10,351 bases of DNA from an uncultured Eggerthellaceae bacterium. Its GTDB lineage: Bacteria > Actinomycetota > Coriobacteriia > Coriobacteriales > Eggerthellaceae. The DNA is taken from contig CAMPAJ010000037.1 of assembly GCA_946631805.1 (NCBI GenBank), forward strand, positions 1 to 10,351, given 5' to 3'. The position numbers were made by a program, and so were the translations under genes. The notes beneath the pieces are model-generated. The model did no database searches. It was not told the DNA's origin and saw nothing but the letters and a program-made list of their open reading frames with translations. Positions 5,806-10,351 of this stretch are shown one piece after another (the stretch's first letter is position 1; the number at the start of each line of letters is the position of its first letter).

Positions 5806-7567
5806 GATCGGCCTCGGACGCGTCGCTTTCACCGCCATCCAAAGCGCATGCTTTCCTGCGCGCGACAAACCAGCCCATCAGTCCCAGGGCGACGGCACCG
5901 CCGCCGAACATCGTCGCTGCCGCTATGCCGTCCATGCCGGTCACGGGCATTTCCACCTTCTTGTCGTTTGGCGTCTGCACTTTCACGAGCCCCGATTTGA
6001 CGTCCGGCGCTCCATCTAGGTGGGTAACGACATCGGTTGACGTGCCCTTGCCGCTTGCACCCTCGCCACCCGTGACGGTGGCGCTCAGCTTGTCGAGGCG
6101 CCCCGTCGTCTCGTTGAGCTCGGACGCGACGGTAACGGTCATGTCGGGAGAGGTCTCATAGCCTTCGGGCGCCTCGGTTTCGTGGATGATGTAGGTTCCC
6201 TCGTCGATGCGCGGCACCTCGAACAGGCCCTTGCCGTCCGTCGTAAACGTATGAGCCTTGGCAACGATCTGGCCTTTCTCGTCGACGTACTTGCCCTTGG
6301 ACGCAGCGTCCGAATTCTTCTCGGCGATCTGCACGGTAAACTTGGCGCCCTTCAAGGGCTCGGCGGTCTGCTTGTCGACCTTGTTGAGCGTCAGCCGATA
6401 CGTGTACGTGTTCGTCGTCTTGCCGGTCGTGCCCTCGTCGGCTTTCGCCGGGTCGCTCATCTTCAGGCTCACGGGATCTTTGGGGTAGTACATCTTGGCC
6501 GTGTTCTGGTTTCCGTCCGCGCCGATCACGCCCTCGGCGGTAAGATGCGCCTTGTAGAGCACCGTGACGGTCGTGCCCTTCGAAACAGAAAGGCCATCGC
6601 GCAGCGAAAGCAAATCGTTGATGTCGACGGTGAGCACGTTTCCGCTATAGGCTATGGAACCCTTCGGGTTGGCAACGTCGGAGGTGACGTCGACATCGCC
6701 GACCTTGACGACGACCGACGAGGTCGAGGCGCCCGAAAGCTCCATCCCGGCGGGAAGCGTGTCCACGAACTTGCAGTGGTACGACTTGTACGCGGCAATG
6801 TTGTCGGGGACCGTGCCCGTCAACCTGTACTCGAGGTCCTGGCCCATATTCGCGTCGGCGGCGGGGCCCCACGTACCGCTCGAGTCCTCCTTCACCTCCT
6901 TGCTCAGCGTCGGAATGGCGGTTTTCTCGGAAATGCTCGTCCCGTCTGTCGACCCACCGAGCGGTACCCATATGGGCGCCGTGCCCGCTTCGTCAGCTTT
7001 GACGCTCGACTCGTTCGAGACGAACAGGTAATAACCTTCGTAGTTCGTGAACGTATCGCCGGCCGTGTAGGTCGCGACCGTCGGTGACTGCGATTCGAGC
7101 GCCTGGGCGAGCCCCGTCGCGAAGCTCGTGCCGATCGGAGTCGGGAAAGCCTTCTGGCCAGCGGGATCAAACGGGCCGGCTTTGATGCGCTCCGAGATGA
7201 ATTCAGCCGCGTTCTGGGGAAGTTCCGACGCCCCCTTGGCCACATGGCCGTTGGAGGAAAGCCACTGCGCGTAGCCGTTCGCGTTCAAATACGCCAAAAC
7301 GGGCTTTTTCAGGGCGTCGTTCCACACGAGGCGCGTCGCTTTGTCGGTTTTGTCGATTCCGCCTTGCGCTACGAACACCTGGTAGACCTTGTAGCTGTTC
7401 GGCTGCATGTTCGCGTCGGTCGCCACGATGGTAACCGTGCCGTTCTGCGCGGCGAGAGCCTGATGCGGCATTGCCACGGCTCCCGCGCCCATAGACAGGG
7501 CGAGCGTGCCCGCTACGACAATGCGCCCCAACCTTTCGCCTACCGTTGGCCTCGATAGTACCTGCAT
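5798..7567 (-). CDS. Major (backbone) pilin, isopeptide-forming fimbrial subunit
   Basis: Secreted pilus subunit of 589 residues, of the SpaH/EbpB-like backbone pilin type. Signal peptide 1-40 (HQALAA/QN). The N-terminal domain (about 41-210) begins with the NGTVTIVATDANM strand. A fimbrial D2-type domain (about 213-380) follows, with YRLTGTVPDN at 238 and an NTAKMYYPKDP strand near 355. A SpaA/Cna-B domain (about 390-535) has Lys396, Glu463 in HETEAPEGY and a possible Asn534. The sorting signal is MPVTG (540-544), then a hydrophobic helix and an ARRK stop. The classical pilin motif with YPKN is absent at the D1/D2 border; Lys215 or Lys223 in SEKTAIPTLSKEV is the likely polymerisation lysine by position. 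AAAGGAG (7574-7580) 6 nt upstream fixes the ATG at 7567; a longer frame from 7654 would add a non-secretory leader. It is directly followed by the sortase. Confidence 0.93.
   Translation of the reverse strand: MQVLSRPTVGERLGRIVVAGTLALSMGAGAVAMPHQALAAQNGTVTIVATDANMQPNSYKVYQVFVAQGGIDKTDKATRLVWNDALKKPVLAYLNANGYAQWLSSNGHVAKGASELPQNAAEFISERIKAGPFDPAGQKAFPTPIGTSFATGLAQALESQSPTVATYTAGDTFTNYEGYYLFVSNESSVKADEAGTAPIWVPLGGSTDGTSISEKTAIPTLSKEVKEDSSGTWGPAADANMGQDLEYRLTGTVPDNIAAYKSYHCKFVDTLPAGMELSGASTSSVVVKVGDVDVTSDVANPKGSIAYSGNVLTVDINDLLSLRDGLSVSKGTTVTVLYKAHLTAEGVIGADGNQNTAKMYYPKDPVSLKMSDPAKADEGTTGKTTNTYTYRLTLNKVDKQTAEPLKGAKFTVQIAEKNSDAASKGKYVDEKGQIVAKAHTFTTDGKGLFEVPRIDEGTYIIHETEAPEGYETSPDMTVTVASELNETTGRLDKLSATVTGGEGASGKGTSTDVVTHLDGAPDVKSGLVKVQTPNDKKVEMPVTGMDGIAAATMFGGGAVALGLMGWFVARRKACALDGGESDASEADRG
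5812..5815 (-). promoter_or_regulatory. Ribosome binding site for the sortase GTG start
   Basis: GAGG lies 6 nt upstream of the GTG at 5805-5803, inside the last codons of the major pilin gene. With the 8-bp stop/start overlap this points to translational coupling of pilin and sortase. Confidence 0.45.
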
Positions 7568-7733
7568 GTTTTTCTCCTTTCGCTTGCACAGCTCGATGAG
7601 CGCATCTTGCCGCCATCGCGCTGTACGTGTTTTTCCTGTGCGCTTGACTCGCATACCGCAGCCCTCAGGGGCCGCTTGCGGTTCAGGCGGCTACGTCCTA
7701 ACAGCCCCTCCCCTCTTTTGCCGGATACTTGTT
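7568..7733 (-). promoter_or_regulatory. Pilin-pilin spacer with GC-rich stem-loop
   Basis: This 166-nt gap is the only real spacer inside the operon. On the minus strand GCCGC/GCGGC arms (7687-7691 and 7671-7675) around an 11-nt loop can be extended by flanking GGG/CCC. No U-run follows, so it is unlikely to be a full terminator. It may be a processing or stability element separating minor from major pilin. I see no clear promoter in the gap. Confidence 0.3.
7574..7580 (-). promoter_or_regulatory. Strong ribosome binding site for the major pilin
   Basis: AAAGGAG lies 6 nt ahead of the ATG at 7567. It is the best ribosome site in the operon, in keeping with the backbone subunit being the most abundant product. 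Confidence 0.75.
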
Positions 7734-8720
7734 CTAACTGCGCCTTTTGCGCGCGTACAGCAACGCGAGCCCCGATGCGAGCACGAACCCGGTGCAGGCG
7801 ATCGATGCGCCTTTGAGCATGTCTCCCGTTTTCGCAACCGTCTTGCCCGCAGACCCTTCGGGCCCGTTGGCGGCCTTGCCAACGATGACCTTTGCCATGA
7901 CTTCTGCTGTTTCGCGCTCCCCTTCGCCCAGATCGTACACGAGCTTGGCAACGTTGGGATGCTGACCTGCAGGAGCGTTGGAACGAACCTTGGCGCCATA
8001 GCTCACGAACACCTTGTCGGCAAAGGCGAGGTTGGGACACTTCGCCTTTAAGTCGCCGAGGGCGATGGTCAATTTCCCACGCGCGAGGCGCACTTGCGTA
8101 TCGGGATGCGCCTTTTCCTCGCCGTCCGAACCCACGATGGTTGCCCTGATGCTCTTGGAATCGACTACGATGTTTTCGTTCGGCGTATCATGGACGGCGT
8201 ACGTGACGCTCTTGAGGGCCTCGACTCCTTCCGGCATCGTGAGGACGATCCGGTACGTAACGGACCCGTCCGGATTGCTGGTCACCGATTCGCTGAAGGC
8301 ATTGCCGTCCAGGCTCACCGCTTTCGCGATAGACGGCACCGCGTGCTTTTGCTGCCCTTCGGCTGCATAGGCGGTGCCGACGCAACCTACGGCCGACACT
8401 GCGAGAAGTGCAGCGAGGGCGGTATATAGCGCGATTCCAACCGGTTTGCGCTTTCCCCTTCCCCCTTTTCTGTGGCGCCGCAAGCCCTCGTCTGCTCGAA
8501 CATGGGCGGATGGCTCCATTTTCGGCCGAATTCGCCTCCTCGGCTCCTTGAGGACTTCGGCCTCCCAGTTCTCGGACTCGTACAGATCGGCTGCCCGGCC
8601 CTTACGCCGCGAAACACCTCTGCGATCGCGCCCCAATTCCTTGCGGGGACGGCCACCGGCAGTGCCCGTCGCCATGCGCCGCGCTTCCTTGCGCTGCATG
8701 CCATGTTTGCTAGTAGACAT
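7734..8720 (-). CDS. Minor pilin with a single fimbrial D2-like domain and VAKTG sorting signal
   Basis: Predicted secreted pilus accessory or basal subunit of 328 residues. Its first 95 residues are strongly charged (clusters such as RRKGR, PRRRIR, RRHRKGGRGKRK). They precede a hydrophobic signal segment (about 96-112) and a likely AYAA/EG cleavage near residue 120. The mature part is one beta-rich domain (about 127-275) resembling the isopeptide-forming D2 domain of fimbrial proteins: Lys133 in SIAKAV, DGSVTYRIVLTMPEG, and Asn256 in HPNVAKLVY. C-terminal VAKTG (295-299) is followed by a hydrophobic helix and ARKRRS. The start at 8720 is supported by AGGAG 10 nt upstream. An internal ATG at 8519 would give a normal-length signal region and has AGGAGG 15 nt upstream, so the long leader is not certain. 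First gene of the operon. Confidence 0.85.
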   Translation of the reverse strand: MSTSKHGMQRKEARRMATGTAGGRPRKELGRDRRGVSRRKGRAADLYESENWEAEVLKEPRRRIRPKMEPSAHVRADEGLRRHRKGGRGKRKPVGIALYTALAALLAVSAVGCVGTAYAAEGQQKHAVPSIAKAVSLDGNAFSESVTSNPDGSVTYRIVLTMPEGVEALKSVTYAVHDTPNENIVVDSKSIRATIVGSDGEEKAHPDTQVRLARGKLTIALGDLKAKCPNLAFADKVFVSYGAKVRSNAPAGQHPNVAKLVYDLGEGERETAEVMAKVIVGKAANGPEGSAGKTVAKTGDMLKGASIACTGFVLASGLALLYARKRRS

Positions 8721-8730
8721 AGTCTCGATG

Positions 8731-8735
8731 CTCCT
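8731..8735 (-). promoter_or_regulatory. Ribosome binding site for the minor pilin
   Basis: AGGAG lies 10 nt upstream of the ATG at 8720. It selects this start over the in-frame ATG at 8792 and supports translation of the long charged leader. Confidence 0.5.
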
Positions 8736-8751
8736 ACCTTCCTGGAAACGA

Positions 8752-8782
8752 TCTGGATGCGCTCCGTACAGCCCAATCCAGA
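8752..8782 (-). promoter_or_regulatory. 7-bp inverted repeat in the presumed operon leader
   Basis: TCTGGAT (8752-8758) and ATCCAGA (8776-8782) are perfect reverse complements around 17 nt, 32 nt upstream of the first pilus gene. It could be a leader stem-loop or an operator. Chance cannot be excluded at this length. Confidence 0.3.
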
Positions 8783-8828
8783 ACTGTGCCAACCATTCCC
8801 ATGCACGGATCCAATGCGGGTGAGGCGC

Positions 8829-8862
8829 ATTATCGCACAGCCAATGATTTCCTTGGCGTCAA
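8829..8862 (-). promoter_or_regulatory. Weak candidate promoter for the pilus operon
   Basis: On the minus strand TTGACG (8857-8862) resembles a -35 and GATAAT (8829-8834) a -10. The 22-nt spacer is too long for a standard sigma-70-type promoter, so probably only one of the two is used or the pair is coincidental. The location, about 110 nt ahead of the minor pilin, is right. Confidence 0.25.
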
Positions 8863-9137
8863 ATTGCCCGTGTGAGCTGGCATTTGTCATCTAGTTCGAG
8901 TTTTATCGGCGTGTCTTCCGCGAAAGGTCCTAACACCGCCTCGCCAGACCCGAGCCATACCGCGCACAGTTTTTCGCCAAACGCGATAGCACCAAGGCGC
9001 GTGCGGGGCAACAAACCCCGCACAATTGGTCTTAAGAACGTCGTGTTGAAGCGCGAATCCAACAAAGGAATTGAGGTTCCAAGTTCGCGTGCGAGCAGAA
9101 AACGGTCAATCCCAAACGTACGGCTCGCCGAGTTCAT
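8859..9137 (-). CDS. Short unidentified protein, possibly a 5'-truncated remnant
   Basis: The 92 codons from the ATG at 9137 read as a natural-looking protein: a stretch ARELGTSIPLLDSRFNTTFL, then a GLLPRTRLGAIAF-like segment, AVWLGSGEAVLGP, and an acidic IKLELDD end. I do not recognise the family. The open frame continues upstream to a stop at 9203-9201 and encodes VFALCPRCG directly before the Met, half a zinc-ribbon-like knuckle. No ATG, GTG or TTG occurs in that extension and I see no ribosome site for the ATG at 9137. It is either a decayed gene that lost its 5' end or a short protein starting at 9137. It lies in the gap between the kinase and the pilus operon. Confidence 0.4.
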   Translation of the reverse strand: MNSASRTFGIDRFLLARELGTSIPLLDSRFNTTFLRPIVRGLLPRTRLGAIAFGEKLCAVWLGSGEAVLGPFAEDTPIKLELDDKCQLTRAI

Positions 9138-9234
9138 ACCGCATCGGGGACAAAGGGCGAAAACCTCGACGTGGCGCCATTCCGCATGGCCACGAAACGC
9201 TCAGCACCGCATCGCGCCTGATGTTAAGCCCAGT

Positions 9235-9255
9235 GCTGTCTCATGGTGAGACAGC
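9235..9255. repeat. Perfect 9-bp inverted repeat (hairpin)
   Basis: GCTGTCTCA (9235-9243) and TGAGACAGC (9247-9255) flank a 3-nt loop. No T-run follows on either strand, so an operator or a mobile-element relic is as likely as a terminator. It lies just upstream of the short unidentified frame at 9137-8859. Confidence 0.6.
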
Positions 9256-9606
9256 GGGCTTGAAGAGCTAGCGTACCCTAAACGAAAGCGTCTTCGCGGT
9301 ATGGGAGCCATCGTCATTCACGCGCCTGCGTTTTGCACATCGTCGCGACACGCAAATCCCCAAGGCCAGTGGATAACCCGGATTCACGCTGACCGCACGG
9401 CGCTTGAACAAACGTGGATGACTTCCAGTCATGAACGCAGGCCTCCACAATTGCTCCATATTTCTTGCCACCCCATACTCGACCACCGTCGATGTGGAGC
9501 GGACGATGCATCCGCTGTCTCGGTCTTAGGCCCATGTCGGCACACACGCCCCTAAGCCCCGTAACGGGGCCAAACAGGTGAAGATTTGCTCTTTGGAAAA
9601 GAGGCC
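9256..9606. other. Gap downstream of the hybrid kinase with no recognisable gene
   Basis: Overlapping short frames exist on both strands here (for example minus 9486-9268 and plus 9301-9555). None has a ribosome site, family resemblance or coding-like composition. The stretch could be decayed sequence; only the two small hairpins near 9556-9603 stand out. Confidence 0.5.
9556..9570 (-). terminator. Terminator-like hairpin after the hybrid kinase gene
   Basis: GCCCCG and CGGGGC form a perfect 6-bp stem with a 3-nt loop, about 37 nt past the kinase stop. On the minus strand it is followed by TTAGGGG rather than a U-run, so it is a weak intrinsic terminator at best. A second hairpin (CTCTTT/AAAGAG, 9589-9603) lies immediately after the stop codon. 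Confidence 0.35.
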
Positions 9607-10351
9607 TTACTCCTTGACCAGGTCTTCAAGCGTTGCGAACAGGGCCTCGGGTTCCACGGGCTTGCTCAGATGGGCATCCAAGCCAGCTTGCATGCTCTTC
9701 TGCACGTCCTCGTCGAACGCGTTAGCAGTGAGCGCGATTATGGGAACGGTGGCGGCATCGTCGCGCTCTAGCGCGCGTATCCGCCGCGTAGCCTCGAGGC
9801 CGTCCATTTCGGGCATGCGCATGTCCATGAGCACCGCATCGTAGTAGCCGACGGGCTTGTCGGCGAACATCTGGACGGCCATGCGACCGTTCTCGGCAAC
9901 ATCGACGTCCATCTCGCGCATGCTCAGCACCATGACCATGATCTCGGCGTTGACGACCATGTCTTCGGCAAGGAGCACGCGCCTGCCCTTCAGGTCGACC
10001 TTGTTGCCCAGCAGCGCCTCGTTCTTCTTGCGGAACGCCTCGCGGAACTCGTCAAGGACCGAGCCGGCGAACAGGGGCTTGGGCACGAAGCTGTCCACGC
10101 CCGCCTCCATCGCCTCCTCCATGACGTCGTCCCAGTTGTAGGACGTCAAGATAACGATGGCCGTGCCGTGCCCCACTATCGAGCGGATGCGCCTCGTCGT
10201 CTCGACACCGTCCATCTCGGGCATCTTCCAATCAACCAAGATGAGGTCGTATTGCTCCCTGCGGCCGTGGCGAACCTCGACCATCCTCACGCCTTCGGCG
10301 CCCGAAAGCGCCGTCTCGCAGGAGATGCCGACTTGACCCAGGACGATTTCG
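9607..10351 (-). CDS. Hybrid sensor histidine kinase, C-terminal part with two tandem receiver domains (partial)
   Basis: The frame is open to the window edge, so this is the last 247 residues of a longer protein. Two phospho-acceptor receiver domains follow each other. REC1 has acceptor Asp40 (local numbering) in LILVDWKMPEMDG, Thr69 in VILTSYNW and Lys91 in FVPKPL. REC2 begins VLLAEDMVVN with its acidic pair, then acceptor Asp176 in VLMDMRMPEMDG, Thr208 in IIALTANA and Lys230 in LSKPV. Nothing follows REC2, so there is no DNA-binding output in this chain. The layout fits a hybrid kinase with an upstream kinase core outside the window; a stand-alone double receiver is less likely. It is co-directional with the pilus operon but 886 nt away, so any regulatory link is only suggested by position. 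Confidence 0.9.
   Translation of the reverse strand, partial: EIVLGQVGISCETALSGAEGVRMVEVRHGRREQYDLILVDWKMPEMDGVETTRRIRSIVGHGTAIVILTSYNWDDVMEEAMEAGVDSFVPKPLFAGSVLDEFREAFRKKNEALLGNKVDLKGRRVLLAEDMVVNAEIMVMVLSMREMDVDVAENGRMAVQMFADKPVGYYDAVLMDMRMPEMDGLEATRRIRALERDDAATVPIIALTANAFDEDVQKSMQAGLDAHLSKPVEPEALFATLEDLVKE

Noticed and set aside
6182..7087. 301-codon plus-strand frame
   Set aside because: It is antisense to the major pilin, whose domain motifs and sorting signal are clear on the other strand.
7568..7654. 29-residue upstream extension of the major pilin from an ATG at 7654
   Set aside because: It would bury the signal peptide behind a charged leader, and the strong AAAGGAG site points to 7567.
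9301..9555. Possible transposase fragments in overlapping short frames of both strands
   Set aside because: No DDE residues, terminal repeats or recognisable transposase motif could be identified.

Overview
The window looks like a GC-rich actinobacterial chromosome, most likely Coriobacteriia (an Eggerthella/Gordonibacter/Slackia-like gut organism). The evidence is indirect: an LPXTG-type pilus locus with a class C sortase, an old-yellow-enzyme reductase with the sequence style of the bile-acid/enoate reductases expanded in that group, and a hybrid sensor kinase ending in two receivers. Every recognisable gene reads on the minus strand, so transcription runs from high to low coordinates.

Layout in transcription order. 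At 10351-9607 is the C-terminus of a hybrid histidine kinase with two tandem receiver domains. At 9606-8721 is an accessory gap holding several hairpins and one short unidentified reading frame (9137-8859), whose open frame extends upstream through a CPRCG motif but has no start there. At 8720-1301 is a four-gene pilus operon: a minor pilin (8720-7734, sorting motif VAKTG), a major pilin (7567-5798, MPVTG), a class C sortase (5805-4759) and a 1153-residue surface protein (4762-1301, MPKTG). At 1300-992 is a gap with a perfect 28-bp inverted repeat interleaved with a 15-bp direct repeat. At 991-1 is the N-terminal half of an OYE-family flavin oxidoreductase, cut by the window edge.

How the genes fit together. 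The two pilins carry Sec signals, isopeptide-type domains and C-terminal sorting signals, and the sortase would polymerise them. The last gene is the unusual one. A secretion signal, a propeptide-like segment, a long charged linker and a compact subtilisin-like (S8) protease domain with Asp, His, Asn and Ser all identifiable are fused to about 445 unassigned residues, then a Spy0128/FctA-like pilin domain, a SpaA/Cna-B domain and a sorting signal. I read it as a candidate protease-bearing pilus tip or accessory pilin. Coupling is tight: the sortase start overlaps the major pilin stop by 8 bp (GTGGCTGA), and the surface-protein start overlaps the sortase stop by 4 bp (ATGA), just behind a perfect 7-bp hairpin.

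All assignments come from reading motifs by eye; no database search was possible.
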